A DNA stretch of 64,000 nt from Segatella copri (GCF_002224675.1 NZ_NMPZ01000013.1:1-64000); one strand, 5' to 3'; positions 42,565 to 51,958 are shown, counted from the stretch's first letter. Notes: generated by a model not told the origin, from the sequence alone. A program made the numbers and translations.

Positions 42565-44127
42565 TTACTCCGCTTCTATCTTCCAATCTGTAATATTATG
42601 CGTTGCCACATCAAAGTTAACCCCAACCTTTACGATTGGCAAGCCGCTTAAAGCGAAGCGCTTAGGATATTCCTTAAGATCGATCTGCTTCATCGCTGCA
42701 TCAGCATCCTTATTGAGCTTCAACTCAAAAAGATAAAGATGGGTAGCAGTTCTCAATACCATATCTACCCTTCCCGATGGAGTGCGAACTTCTACATCTA
42801 CATAATTATCAAGAATAGAGAATATCACATACATCATCTGCTGATAATGTCCCTCAGAGTCAACATTGTTGCAATACGGAACCGTGGCCAGATAAGCCTG
42901 AAGCATCTGCATGGCTCCATCCATATCGTTGCGACGGATAAGAGCTGACATCTTGGCAATGGTCGTAGTTCCCTTCACCGTATTCATACCTATATAATTA
43001 GGTAAGAGACTACGGTATAGCCCTACCCGAATCTCCTTGTTAGGAATATCCAGGGTATAGAGTTCCGTCTCCGGATCGTACCCCTTAATGGTGATGTAAC
43101 CACTCTGATACAATAAAGGCATAACAGATGACATACCTTCTGTTGGTGCATCAAACTCCGACTGGTCGGCTTCACAACTACCAATCTCCGATGGCATAAC
43201 CTGGAATTTCTTGAGCATTTCTATCAGATAAGTAGGTGTGCCTGAAGAGAACCAATAATAATCCAACTTACTTTTTGCCATGGCATTCAGCAAGCTATAT
43301 GGATTAAATATATCAGGTGACTGGGCAGCAAAATGATAACCATCATAAAACTCTCGCAAGGATTCAAGCATTTGCTCTCTGCTCTTGCCCATTTTCTCCG
43401 CCAACACATCAACATTCGCAGACATCTGTGTTTCCAATTCTTCTCTGGTAATGCCACAGATTCCTGCATATTCATCATCCATACTTATATTCGTAATGTT
43501 ATTCAGTTCACTAAAGATACTCAATTGCGAGAACTTCGTAATACCGGTCAGGAAGACAAAACGGAGCATTGGTTCACAATCCTTCAACGGACTATAAAAA
43601 TTGCGCATCACATTGCGAAGCACCGGCAAGTTAACATCGCTATGAACAACGTCAAGAAGAGGTGCATCATACTCATCAATCAGTACGACAACCTGCTTAC
43701 CTGTCTTTTCATAAGCAGTCTGGATAAGCGAAATGAGACGGTCGTTCGCATCAACTGCAGGAGATGTAATACCCCATACCTTTTCATGCTCGGCAAGTCG
43801 CCTTCCCAAATATCTTTCCAGCTGGTCTTTCTCCATGTGCTTACCTCCTGCCATACTGAAATGCAGTACAGGATATTCCGTCCACTCATTTTCCAGCTTT
43901 TCGATGGCTAATCCTTTGAAGAGTTCCTTTTTGCCTTGAAAATAGCTTTTGAATGTTGAAACAAGCAATGACTTTCCGAAACGGCGCGGACGACTTAAGA
44001 AGAAATGCTTGCCACCGCTATGAGTCATGCGATAGACATATTCCGTCTTATCTACATACAGAAGATTCCGAGTGATTATTTCCTCGAATGTCTGGATTCC
44101 TACTGGATATAATTTCAATTCTGCCAT
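42565..44127 (-). CDS. AAA-ATPase-like/PD-(D/E)XK family protein
   Basis: 520 aa. N-terminal P-loop variant RPRRFGKSLL (46-55), Walker B VVLIDEYDAP (148-156, DEYD 151-154), TGITKFSQLSIFSELNN sensor region: this is PF09820-type. C-terminal nuclease-like domain GRVDMVLRTATHLYLFELKL (D...ExK), PF08011-type. These multi-copy Bacteroidales proteins are of unknown role. Own promoter at 44180-44187. All motifs intact. Confidence 0.85.
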   Translation of the reverse strand: MAELKLYPVGIQTFEEIITRNLLYVDKTEYVYRMTHSGGKHFFLSRPRRFGKSLLVSTFKSYFQGKKELFKGLAIEKLENEWTEYPVLHFSMAGGKHMEKDQLERYLGRRLAEHEKVWGITSPAVDANDRLISLIQTAYEKTGKQVVVLIDEYDAPLLDVVHSDVNLPVLRNVMRNFYSPLKDCEPMLRFVFLTGITKFSQLSIFSELNNITNISMDDEYAGICGITREELETQMSANVDVLAEKMGKSREQMLESLREFYDGYHFAAQSPDIFNPYSLLNAMAKSKLDYYWFSSGTPTYLIEMLKKFQVMPSEIGSCEADQSEFDAPTEGMSSVMPLLYQSGYITIKGYDPETELYTLDIPNKEIRVGLYRSLLPNYIGMNTVKGTTTIAKMSALIRRNDMDGAMQMLQAYLATVPYCNNVDSEGHYQQMMYVIFSILDNYVDVEVRTPSGRVDMVLRTATHLYLFELKLNKDADAAMKQIDLKEYPKRFALSGLPIVKVGVNFDVATHNITDWKIEAE

Positions 44128-44179
44128 TGTTCTGTCTTTTAAGTTTCCGGTGATAACAACCTATCAGCCTATTCAACTG

Positions 44180-44187
44180 CAAAACTA
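44180..44187 (-). promoter_or_regulatory. Promoter -7 box of the AAA protein
   Basis: TAGTTTTG on the minus strand, 52 nt before the ATG. Confidence 0.6.
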
Positions 44188-44431
44188 ATCATTTTTTCCG
44201 TAATCACCAAACATTTCTGCCAGAATCTACTCTTGGGTATTAAATAAGTAATCGAATATCTATGGAAAACTCTTATTTGAATTACAAAATCATTTCTCCT
44301 TTCACAGCACCCGCAATATATTGACATTCACACACTTAAGTGTGAAAGCATTTTTATAGATGCCGTTTCACATCACTTGCAACAAGAGTAAACGATGGAA
44401 CTAAAAACAGAGAACGACGGAACCAATACGA

Positions 44432-44659
44432 AGGGGAGAAAGAACGCTTGCCGGAGGGAGAAAGAACGTGGAAGAGAAGGAGGAAACATACCTTCTTACA
44501 ATCGGATGACTCCCGTCATCCATATAGACCACTCCCGTCATCCATATAGACGACCCGGGTCATCTATATGGATGACCCTAGTCAATCGATTCGAAGAGAG
44601 TATCATTTATCCTTCTTCCATAGGTCCTTTCTCCCTCAAGTAAGCGTTCCTTCTCCCCT
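44432..44659. repeat. MITE-like element with 33-bp inverted termini
   Basis: Left arm 44432-44464 and right arm 44627-44659 are inverted repeats identical at about 29 of 33 positions (core AGGGGAGAA...GGGAGAAAG). About 160 bp between them include the 22-bp tandem repeats. No transposase. Confidence 0.6.
44509..44596 (+). repeat. 22-bp tandem repeat, four units
   Basis: Units at 44509, 44531, 44553 and 44575. The first two differ at one base (ACTCCCGTCATCCATATAGA plus CC or CG), the third is diverged (ACCCGGGTCATCTATATGGA), the fourth keeps only the first ~10 nt. No unique spacers, so not CRISPR. Confidence 0.7.
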
Positions 44660-44714
44660 CTAAATTTATTGCAACATTTATCGCCGATAGTATTGCAAAC
44701 GCCTCTTTATTGTT

Positions 44715-44722
44715 GTATCTTT
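44715..44722 (+). promoter_or_regulatory. vapE promoter -7 box
   Basis: TATCTTTG, 42 nt before the ATG. Confidence 0.7.
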
Positions 44723-44764
44723 GCAGTGATATTACTCAATAAACGAATTTAACCGATTATATAT

Positions 44765-46093
44765 ATGAATATCAAAAGAACACTGAAGAGACTGATCGAC
44801 GATACCCAGTATGTCGCAGCACTCGAAAAGCAGAATGATCTGCTGAAAGAAAACCTTCAACAGGAAAAAGACAACCTCCAAAAGCAGAAGGAGAACTTCA
44901 GAAAGGAGAAGGAACAGAAAATTGCCGACGAAGAGGCACAGTACAAGAAACGTAGCCGCAACTACCTCCGCCCTATCGCGGATATGCAGAAGTGGCTGCT
45001 GGAGAACTACGAGTTCCGATACAATGTCATCACCGATGTTTTCGAATACCGCAAGAAGACGGAGCATGACTTCGAAATCATCGACAAGTATGCCATCAAC
45101 ACCATCGCCATCGAAGTGCAGGAGGCTGGCATCTTTGTGCGCGATCACTTCGTAGAGCGACTCATCAAGTCGAAGTACGCCCAACCTTATCATCCTATCC
45201 GCTCCTACATCAATCAGGTGAGAGGTACCTGGGATGGAAAGGATAGAATCGGCGACTTTCTGCGCCGCATCAACCATTCTGACTATTGTCAGAAGATGGG
45301 AAGAATCTGGCTACGTGCCATGGTGGCGCAGATGGCAGGATACGACGAGAAACATGCCAACAGTGTGATGCTCACTCTGGTTTCAACTACACAGGGACTG
45401 CATAAGAGTACTTTTCTCAGAAGCCTATTACCCAACGGGTTAAGAGATTACTACACGGATGATTTCTCGCTCAACCAAAAGGGAAATGCACAGAGAAAGA
45501 TTGTAGAGTTTGCCATCATCAACGACGATGAGCTGGACAAGGAGAATCCGAAGAAGATGCCGCTGATGAAGACCCTGATGCAAACCATGAAGCCTAGCTT
45601 CATCGGTGCCTACAAGAAGAACTTCAACCGTCTGCCCCGCTCCGCCTCATTCACCGGCACCAGCAACCAGCGCGAACTTCTCACCGACTGCTCAGGCTCC
45701 CGAAGATTCCTGATTCTGGAACCCGACGGGATGATCAACGTAGATGATATCGAGCACGACCAGATTTATGCCCAACTATTAGATGAGGTAGAGCATGGCG
45801 AGCCTTACTTCTTCTCCAAGGAAGATGAAAAGGAGATGCAGGAACACAATCTGCCCTACTATATCAAGACAGACCTGGAAAGAACCGTTGCCTCGTACTT
45901 CAGAACTCCCGAAGTAGGGGAAAAGGGAGAGAAAATGACCGCCGACATCATCCTGAAAAAGCTGAGAACGATGCACGTCAAGGGTGTTCAGGATATCGCC
46001 TTGAATCCTTTCAGCAAGATTCTGCCCCACCTTTTCGGCAAACCGGAACATACCCGTGACGGCAATCTCTATCTTGTAAAGGAAGTAGGATAA
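44765..46093 (+). CDS. VapE-like (virulence-associated E) ATPase domain protein
   Basis: 442 aa. N-terminal coiled coil (~15-65, KENLQQEKDNLQKQKENF), then a VapE-type domain: INQVRGTWDGKDRIGDFL, a P-loop-like segment LVSTTQGLHKSTFLRSLL, IINDDELD, SFTGTSNQRELLTDCSGSRRF. VapE proteins are primase/helicase-like and usually sit in phage satellites and integrated elements. Here there is no integrase nearby. Its stop codon lies at the edge of an 18-bp terminator stem. Convergent with an HU-like gene. Confidence 0.8.
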   Translation: MNIKRTLKRLIDDTQYVAALEKQNDLLKENLQQEKDNLQKQKENFRKEKEQKIADEEAQYKKRSRNYLRPIADMQKWLLENYEFRYNVITDVFEYRKKTEHDFEIIDKYAINTIAIEVQEAGIFVRDHFVERLIKSKYAQPYHPIRSYINQVRGTWDGKDRIGDFLRRINHSDYCQKMGRIWLRAMVAQMAGYDEKHANSVMLTLVSTTQGLHKSTFLRSLLPNGLRDYYTDDFSLNQKGNAQRKIVEFAIINDDELDKENPKKMPLMKTLMQTMKPSFIGAYKKNFNRLPRSASFTGTSNQRELLTDCSGSRRFLILEPDGMINVDDIEHDQIYAQLLDEVEHGEPYFFSKEDEKEMQEHNLPYYIKTDLERTVASYFRTPEVGEKGEKMTADIILKKLRTMHVKGVQDIALNPFSKILPHLFGKPEHTRDGNLYLVKEVG

Positions 46094-46163
46094 GAAAAAG
46101 TCCTTTCACACTTAACTCTCTGTTTATCAACAACAAGAAGAGTTTTGTGAAAGGACTTTTTCT
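46093..46163. terminator. Terminator between vapE and the HU-like gene
   Basis: Perfect 18-bp stem AGAAAAAGTCCTTTCACA (46093-46110) with its complement at 46146-46163; A/T ends give T-tracts on both strands. Confidence 0.8.
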
Positions 46164-46209
46164 GCATTATCTTTTTTATCCCCTATTCTTCGGTAGATAA
46201 TTATCGTTT

Positions 46210-46872
46210 TTACACTCCTATTCTACGGTAGATGAAGACCCTGCCTTCGCGCTCTCGGGTCATCTTAGGGAACTCGCCCTCGCAATAGCCAGACAGAACC
46301 TTCTGGGCATGATACTTGGTAACACCATGAAGACGCATCAAATCCTTTACCGTGATATAGCCATACTTCTTGCAGAAGTTGGTGATGTCCAGTAGTTCCT
46401 GAGCCGACTCCTTAGGCGGGAAACTTACCTTCCAGGGAATACGGCTGCAATTTCCACCATAATTGACAAAGAACTCCTTATCAAACTCACGGGTGGTTTT
46501 CACCTCAAAACCCTCAATCACCACTTCATTGGCAGGAATCAGCTCACCCTCATGATACACCTTATGATATATATTGCCATCATCATCCTTATGGTCTCTC
46601 AATTTCAACTTGGGTTTGATGATGAACATATCTCCTATCTTCACCTCCATACCACTGGAAAGTGCCATCATCGTCTCATCCTTGATAGACTGGATGGCTG
46701 CCAGAAACTGTGAGGTAACCATCTGATGGTGCTGGCGCATACCATCACGCATATTCTTGAAATCATATACATCCCTATATACAAACTGAGGATGAATCAA
46801 ATACTTGCCAGTCTCATCTTTCATCGGAGATCGGTGCTCTATATAACCTATCGGTCCTGTAGCTCTTGGCAT
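46210..46872 (-). CDS. HU-like DNA-binding protein (HU-HIG type)
   Basis: 220 aa. The N-terminal ~130 residues resemble the Bacteroidales HU-related family (RATGPIGYIEHRSPMKDETGKYLI, MRQHHQMVTSQFLAAIQSIKDE, VKIGDMFIIKPKLKL), predicted to bind DNA. The C-terminal ~65 residues (YGYITVKDLMRLHGVTKYHAQKVL) look like a helix-turn-helix. Such genes recur beside vapE in Bacteroidales elements. Own promoter at 46935. Confidence 0.6.
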   Translation of the reverse strand: MPRATGPIGYIEHRSPMKDETGKYLIHPQFVYRDVYDFKNMRDGMRQHHQMVTSQFLAAIQSIKDETMMALSSGMEVKIGDMFIIKPKLKLRDHKDDDGNIYHKVYHEGELIPANEVVIEGFEVKTTREFDKEFFVNYGGNCSRIPWKVSFPPKESAQELLDITNFCKKYGYITVKDLMRLHGVTKYHAQKVLSGYCEGEFPKMTREREGRVFIYRRIGV

Positions 46873-46934
46873 AATCTTTCATATTTTATAAAATCTTGTG
46901 AAGAAGACTCCTGCGTGAAGTTCCTTACACAATG

Positions 46935-46942
46935 CAAAGATA
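46935..46942 (-). promoter_or_regulatory. HU-like gene promoter -7 box
   Basis: TATCTTTG on the minus strand, 62 nt before the ATG. Confidence 0.65.
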
Positions 46943-46986
46943 CGAAAAAATATCAGAACCCAAACAAAAAGATAGAGAAAAACTTA

Positions 46987-46999
46987 TATATAATAAGGT
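46987..46999 (-). repeat. 13-bp motif, copy 5
   Basis: Exact copy, upstream of gdhA and of the HU-like gene. Confidence 0.7.
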
Positions 47000-47111
47000 G
47001 TACGCACACAATTAGGCTACATGAACCTTTACGAAAAGTTAAAAGATTGTCTTTTTTCTACTTTTTGTGCATTTTTTCTTTCTTTTTGTTGGTTATTTCA
47101 AGAAAAAACTA

Positions 47112-47119
47112 TATCTTTG
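47112..47119 (+). promoter_or_regulatory. gdhA promoter -7 box
   Basis: TATCTTTG, 51 nt before the ATG; a TTTTTGTTGG lies about 20-25 nt upstream as -33. An A-rich leader follows. Confidence 0.75.
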
Positions 47120-47170
47120 CAATCGCAAACAATAAAAAAGAAATTTCAAACACAATAAAAGATAAAGATT

Positions 47171-48505
47171 ATGAAAGCATCTGAAGTAATCGCGAATCTC
47201 CAAAGAAGATTCCCAAATGAGCCGGAGTACATCCAGGCAGTTAGTCAGGTTCTCGGTACTATCGAGGAAGAGTACAACAAGCACCCTGAGTTCGAGAAGG
47301 CAAACCTCATCGAGCGCCTCTGCATCCCAGACCGCATCATCCAGTTCCGTGTATCTTGGGTAGATGATAAGGGTAACGTACAGACTAACATGGGTTACCG
47401 CATTCAGCACAACAACGTAATCGGCCCTTACAAGGGAGGTCTTCGCTTCCACAAGTCTGTAAACTTGGGTATCCTGAAGTTCCTTGCTTTCGAGCAGACT
47501 TTCAAGAACTCTCTTACTACTCTCCCTATGGGTGGTGCAAAGGGTGGTTCTGACTTCTCTCCACGTGGCAAGAGCAACAACGAGGTGATGCGTTTCTGCC
47601 AGGCTTTCATGACTGAGCTTTACCGTCACATGGGTCCAGACGAGGATGTTCCTGCTGGTGACATCGGTGTAGGCGGCCGTGAGGTAGGTTACCTCTTCGG
47701 TATGTACAAGAAGTTGACTCACCAGTTCCAGGGTGTCTTGACCGGTAAGGGTCAGGAGTTCGGTGGTTCTCTCATCCGTCCTGAGGCTACTGGTTACGGT
47801 AACGTTTACTTCCTCTGCAACATGCTCGCTACCAAGGGCATCGACATCAAGGGCAAGACTGTATTGGTTTCTGGTTCAGGTAACGTTGCCCAGTACACTA
47901 TGGAGAAGTTGCTCCAGTTGGGTGCTAAGCCTGTTACATGTTCAGACTCTGATGGTTACATCTACGATCCAGACGGTATCGACCGCGAGAAGCTCGACTA
48001 CATCATGGAGCTCAAGAACGTAGAGCGTGGCCGTATCAAGGAGTATGCAGAGAAGTATGGTGTAAAATATGTTGCGGGTGCTAAGCCTTGGTTTGAGAAG
48101 GCAGACATCGCTCTCCCATCAGCTACTCAGAACGAGATCAACGAGGAGGCTGCCAAGGCTCTCATCGCAAACGGTGTATTCGCTGTAAGCGAGGGTGCTA
48201 ACATGCCTTCTACTCCAGAGGCTATCAAGGTGTTCCAGGATGCCAAGATCCTCTACGCTCCAGGTAAGGCTGCCAACGCTGGTGGTGTGGCTGTTTCTGG
48301 TCTTGAGATGAGCCAGAACTCTGAGCGCCTGAAGTGGTCACGCGAGGAGGTTGACGCCAAGCTCCACGACATCATGAACGATATCCACGCTAACTGCGTG
48401 AAGTACGGTACTGAGAACGATGGTTACGTTAACTACGTAAAGGGTGCTAACGTAGCCGGATTCCTGAAGGTAGCTAAGGCTATGATGGCTCAGGGTATCG
48501 TATAA
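47171..48505 (+). CDS. gdhA: Glutamate dehydrogenase (hexameric, NADP-type)
   Basis: 444 aa. Interconverts 2-oxoglutarate plus ammonia and glutamate. Catalytic region GGLRFHKSVNLGILKFLAFE... PMGGAKGGSDF with the active-site lysines, PAGDIGVGGREVGYLFGMYK, and the Rossmann motif VLVSGSGNVAQYTMEKL. Length matches the ~445-aa hexameric class. Codon use is highly biased (AAC, GGT, AAG), which suggests strong expression, as expected for the main ammonia-assimilating enzyme in gut Prevotella. Closed by a strong terminator. Confidence 0.97.
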   Translation: MKASEVIANLQRRFPNEPEYIQAVSQVLGTIEEEYNKHPEFEKANLIERLCIPDRIIQFRVSWVDDKGNVQTNMGYRIQHNNVIGPYKGGLRFHKSVNLGILKFLAFEQTFKNSLTTLPMGGAKGGSDFSPRGKSNNEVMRFCQAFMTELYRHMGPDEDVPAGDIGVGGREVGYLFGMYKKLTHQFQGVLTGKGQEFGGSLIRPEATGYGNVYFLCNMLATKGIDIKGKTVLVSGSGNVAQYTMEKLLQLGAKPVTCSDSDGYIYDPDGIDREKLDYIMELKNVERGRIKEYAEKYGVKYVAGAKPWFEKADIALPSATQNEINEEAAKALIANGVFAVSEGANMPSTPEAIKVFQDAKILYAPGKAANAGGVAVSGLEMSQNSERLKWSREEVDAKLHDIMNDIHANCVKYGTENDGYVNYVKGANVAGFLKVAKAMMAQGIV

Positions 48506-48538
48506 AAAGCATTATTATCATTTACAGCATATAAGAAG

Positions 48539-48567
48539 CGGCGGGCTCGTGAGAGTCCGCCGTTTTT
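48539..48567 (+). terminator. gdhA terminator
   Basis: CGGCGGGCTC-GTGA-GAGTCCGCCG (48539-48562) followed by five T. Confidence 0.9.
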
Positions 48568-48628
48568 GCTATTGTTCTGAATCGAAATTCAGAAACGGGT
48601 GCCGAAAAATGAATGTATTCTAAACGAA

Positions 48629-49036
48629 TCAGACCGGAGTATCTTCCGGATTCTCCTTGAAGAGATCTTCTGCCTGAGGAAGCTCATCTTCATCAAACCA
48701 CTGTGCGAGCTTGTCGTGAGCCTTCTGCTTCGCATCCTCAGAAACATCCCCCCATACCTTATGAAGCACGAAGATGAGCACTGCCAGGTCGTCGCTCAGT
48801 CCCGCTATCGGAATGGCATCGGGAATCACATCGAGCGGACTGATGAGGTAGCCCAGGGCTCCGATAATCATCGCCTTGTCCTTGAGCGCCACCTTGTCAC
48901 TCTCCAGCGTATAATAGAGAATGAGAGCTGCATAAACCATCTTGGCACCTGCACGCTTTGCCACGTGCGAAATCTTCTCGACAAATGCACTCTGAGTGAA
49001 TTTGTCCTTATAAGCCATAAAATCAGGTAAATTCAT
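48629..49036 (-). CDS. YkvA/DUF1232-family protein
   Basis: 135 aa. The DUF1232 core is IGALGYLISPLDVIPDAIPIAGLSDDLAVL, with one or two membrane helices (VYAALILYYTL, AVLIFVLHKV). The C-terminus is acidic (FDEDELPQAEDLF). Function unknown across bacteria. It is 21 nt downstream of the gene at 49058-49492 and probably co-transcribed with it. Confidence 0.85.
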   Translation of the reverse strand: MNLPDFMAYKDKFTQSAFVEKISHVAKRAGAKMVYAALILYYTLESDKVALKDKAMIIGALGYLISPLDVIPDAIPIAGLSDDLAVLIFVLHKVWGDVSEDAKQKAHDKLAQWFDEDELPQAEDLFKENPEDTPV

Positions 49037-49057
49037 ATCTTCAATGCTTTAAAGTTA

Positions 49058-49492
49058 TTATCTTTTTTCATAGAAGAGTACTGCCTTGATAAAGGTCTCC
49101 ATCTTCGTTTCCTTGTGCTTGTTCACACGGTAGAGGATCACCATCTGGAGCAATGCCTTGCAGAAGCAGGCGAGCAGCAGACCGATGATGATGGCGATGA
49201 TAGTGGTCATTGCCTTGCCGTTCTCATAGATAGGCGACTTATCTGGGAAGCAGGAAAGGATCAATACGGGGATGACGGTGATGAAACCGCCCACCGTGAG
49301 CTGCGTGCGCTTGGAACCGCCCATGTCGAGGATGGCCTGCTTATCGAAGAGATAGTCATCCAGCTCCATACGGGTAAGTCCATAGTTCTCCAACTTAGGG
49401 AAGTCGGGCTCATCGCCATACTTCTGCATCTTGTTGGTTACCTTGTGCTCAAAATCGTCTAATATCTGCTTTTCCGGTTCTCTAAGATTCAT
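49058..49492 (-). CDS. Two-pass membrane protein, unknown
   Basis: 144 aa. Acidic/charged N-terminal ~60 residues (EPEKQILDDFEHKVTNKMQKY), two hydrophobic segments (~67-82 LTVGGFITVIPVLIL and ~95-120 TTIIAIIIGLLLACF) and a basic C-terminal end. No family recognised. Upstream partner of the DUF1232 gene; no clear -7 box before it. Both proteins begin MNL. Confidence 0.65.
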   Translation of the reverse strand: MNLREPEKQILDDFEHKVTNKMQKYGDEPDFPKLENYGLTRMELDDYLFDKQAILDMGGSKRTQLTVGGFITVIPVLILSCFPDKSPIYENGKAMTTIIAIIIGLLLACFCKALLQMVILYRVNKHKETKMETFIKAVLFYEKR

Positions 49493-49564
49493 AATTGCTG
49501 GTTATTTTTAAATGGTTTGAAACACCGCACCATACATTGCATAGACAGGTATATATGTCTCCAT

Positions 49565-49577
49565 ACCTTATTATATA
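49565..49577 (+). repeat. 13-bp motif, copy 6
   Basis: Exact copy, beyond the rnpB 3' end. Confidence 0.7.
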
Positions 49578-49603
49578 TATGATGCAGAAAGAACTAAAAG
49601 AAA

Positions 49604-50040
49604 GAAAGCAGTGCTCCTATAAGCCGAGTTCTGTACCCATACCGTCAGAAACGATACGGGTGCCTGTCATTTATCTAGTCCCAGAGTCACCCCTGGACTC
49701 AAGCACTCTACCCTCCGCAGCAGCCCGAAGGCAATCGGACGAGCCGCCCTCAATCTGCGGTTTACATGAGCTTACAGCTCCCAGATGGCACAGCCTGGCG
49801 ATCACCCGCCAGCTGGTGGTCTCTTACACCACCTTCTCACCCTTACCCGACACTAAACCACGATGCCCTGCCGGAGCCTGACTTCGCTACGGAATAAGTT
49901 TCGGGCGGTAATTTTCTTCTACCGACACCTACTGTCACCAATAGCTTCTATTTTCGGAAGTGGGATGCCCTACGCTGCCCGGACTTTCCTCTCGCACCCC
50001 CCAGTAGAGAATGCCAGCGACAAGCCGGAGCACTGCTTTC
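49604..50040 (-). ncRNA. rnpB: RNase P RNA (class A)
   Basis: 437 nt on the minus strand. P1 is a perfect 14-bp helix between GAAAGCAGTGCTCC (50040-50027) and GGAGCACTGCTTTC (49617-49604). Conserved core: GAGGAAAGTCCGGGC near the 5' end and ACAGAACTCGGCTTA near the 3' end. Catalytic RNA that trims pre-tRNA 5' ends. Promoter at 50047-50054; the P1 stem followed by a T-rich run may act as terminator. A 13-bp recurring motif (49565) lies just beyond. Confidence 0.95.
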
Positions 50041-50046
50041 GAAATG

Positions 50047-50054
50047 CAAAGATA
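50047..50054 (-). promoter_or_regulatory. rnpB promoter -7 box
   Basis: TATCTTTG on the minus strand, 6 nt before the RNA 5' end. Confidence 0.8.
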
Positions 50055-50491
50055 GCAAAAAAGTTCGACTTAACCGCCAATTTCTCTGAGTTTTTAAACT
50101 CTTTTCGCTTTTTGGGGATGATTTTACTGCTTTCTCATCCCGAAAGACTGACATTCCAGTCATCTTTTTCTCTTATTCCGTTCACATCTGTTTGCATATC
50201 AAGAAGTTTTAATTTCATATATAAAACTATCATTTTTCAGAAAAGTAGCAAATAATTGTAAAAATAGGGCTATTCTTGTTTAAGAGCCGTTAAAGTGTTA
50301 ATTTTAAATGTTAAAACGGAATAAAAAATGGCTCAAAGTTATACGTATATCAAAAAATGACTCTATATTTGCAACCGAAAAGCTGAGGCAAGAAGCTGAC
50401 AGATTTGGCAGACCCGAGGGTTTTGGCATAGAATTGGCAGAAGGCTAGGCGTAACAATAAAAAGGAAATAATAATAAAAAGGATATTAAAC
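50055..50491 (+). other. 437-bp region upstream of degP
   Basis: No gene seen. It contains GAGTTTTTAAACTC near 50088-50101, an AT-rich block, the degP -7 box (50364) and a ~115-nt leader with repeated TTGGCAGA. Confidence 0.5.
50364..50371 (+). promoter_or_regulatory. degP promoter -7 box
   Basis: TATATTTG, about 120 nt before the ATG. Confidence 0.6.
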
Positions 50492-51958
50492 ATGAAAAAG
50501 GTAACTAATTATGTAATGGCAGTGCTATGCGTAGGTTCGCTAGCATTCTCAACAGGTGCTTTCATGAAGGTGAACGCTTCACCAGCTGTAACAGCAGAGG
50601 CACCAGGTCAACCAGTTGATCTCACTTACGCAGCAGAGAAGGCTCTGCCAGCCGTGGTACATATCAAATACGTACAGAACTCGAAAGTGAAGACCGTAGA
50701 TGTTCAGAGCGACCCATTCGGAGGCTTCTTCGACCCATTCGGATTCTTCGGCAATCCTGAAGGTCAGGGCGGCACACGCAAGCAGCAGGTGCAGACTCCT
50801 AAGAGAGAGGCTACGGGTTCGGGCGTGATCATCAGCTCAGACGGATACATCGTAACCAACAACCACGTGGTGGAAGGCGCAGACGAGCTGACCGTGACCC
50901 TGAACGACAACCGCGAATACTCTGCACGCATCATCGGTACCGACAAGACCACCGACCTCGCCCTCATCAAGGTGGATGGCAAGAACCTGCCTACCCTGCC
51001 TATCGCCAACAGCGACAATGTGAAGGTGGGTGAATGGGTCATCGCAGTGGGCAATCCATTCGGACTCAACAATACCGTTACCGCAGGTATCATCTCTGCC
51101 AAGGCACGTTCGCTCGGTGCCAACGGCGTGGAGAGCTTCATCCAGACCGATGCTGCCATCAACGCAGGTAACTCTGGCGGTGCACTCGTCAACACCCAGG
51201 GTGAGCTGGTGGGCATCAATGCCATGCTCTACTCTCAGACCGGTTCCTACTCAGGCTACGGCTTCGCCATTCCTACCTCTATCATGAACAAGGTGGTGGA
51301 TGACCTGAAGAAGTACGGAAGCGTACAGCGCGTGATGCTGAGCATCCAGGGTAGCGACGTGCTCAACTACATCAACGCCCAGAAGGAGAACGGCAAGGAC
51401 GTGAACCTGGGAACCAACGAGGGTGTCTATATCGCCAAGGTAGATGAAGACGGCAACGGTGCTGCTGCCGGACTGAAGGAAGGCGACGTGATTACCAAGG
51501 TAGATGGCAAGAGGGTGACCAAGATGGCAGAACTGCAGGAGTCACTCAACGGCAAGCGCCCTGGCGACAAGATGAGCATCACCTACCTGCGCAACAAGAA
51601 GGAGACCACCAAGACCATCACCCTGAAGAATGCCCAGGGCAACACCTCAGTAATCAAGAGCGCAGACCTCGACGTGCTCGGCGGAACCTTCCGTCCTGTT
51701 ACAGAGAGCCAGAAGAACCAGCTCAGCATCAAGTATGGTGTAGAGGTGATGAAGGTGAACAGCGGAGCCCTGAAGGATGCCGGCGTTTCACGCGGATTCA
51801 TCATCCAGCGCATCAACGACAGCAACATCACATCGCTCGACGACCTGCAGAAGGCTGTGAAGAGTGCTTCTACCAGCAAGGATCCTGTGCTCTACATCCA
51901 GGGTGTATGGCCTACAGGCAAGAAGGCTTACTTCGCTGTTCCACTGCAGAAGGACTAA
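50492..51958 (+). CDS. degP: Periplasmic serine protease Do/HtrA (DegP/DegQ-like)
   Basis: 488 aa. Signal peptide ~1-30. Trypsin-like domain with His in TNNHVVEGAD, Asp in KTTDLALIKV, Ser in AGNSGGALVNTQG. Two PDZ domains follow (~300-390 and ~410-485), the second ending QGVWPTGKKAYFAVPL. A Gly/Phe-rich loop (DPFGGFFDPFGFFG, ~72-85) precedes the catalytic domain, as in the family LA loop. Removes misfolded envelope proteins. rpoD follows downstream after a terminator. Confidence 0.95.
   Translation: MKKVTNYVMAVLCVGSLAFSTGAFMKVNASPAVTAEAPGQPVDLTYAAEKALPAVVHIKYVQNSKVKTVDVQSDPFGGFFDPFGFFGNPEGQGGTRKQQVQTPKREATGSGVIISSDGYIVTNNHVVEGADELTVTLNDNREYSARIIGTDKTTDLALIKVDGKNLPTLPIANSDNVKVGEWVIAVGNPFGLNNTVTAGIISAKARSLGANGVESFIQTDAAINAGNSGGALVNTQGELVGINAMLYSQTGSYSGYGFAIPTSIMNKVVDDLKKYGSVQRVMLSIQGSDVLNYINAQKENGKDVNLGTNEGVYIAKVDEDGNGAAAGLKEGDVITKVDGKRVTKMAELQESLNGKRPGDKMSITYLRNKKETTKTITLKNAQGNTSVIKSADLDVLGGTFRPVTESQKNQLSIKYGVEVMKVNSGALKDAGVSRGFIIQRINDSNITSLDDLQKAVKSASTSKDPVLYIQGVWPTGKKAYFAVPLQKD

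Larger units (their letters stand above)
44188..44714. other. Gene-free stretch holding a MITE-like element
   Basis: Between the AAA-protein promoter and the vapE promoter. It contains the inverted-repeat element described separately; an 82-codon plus-strand frame at 44395-44643 lies almost entirely in repeats and is rejected as a gene. Confidence 0.6.

Noticed and set aside
44509..44596. CRISPR array
   Set aside because: 22-bp units are contiguous without spacers and quickly diverge; no cas genes in the window.
44395..44643. 82-codon gene
   Set aside because: Lies within inverted and tandem repeats; no promoter or conserved pattern.
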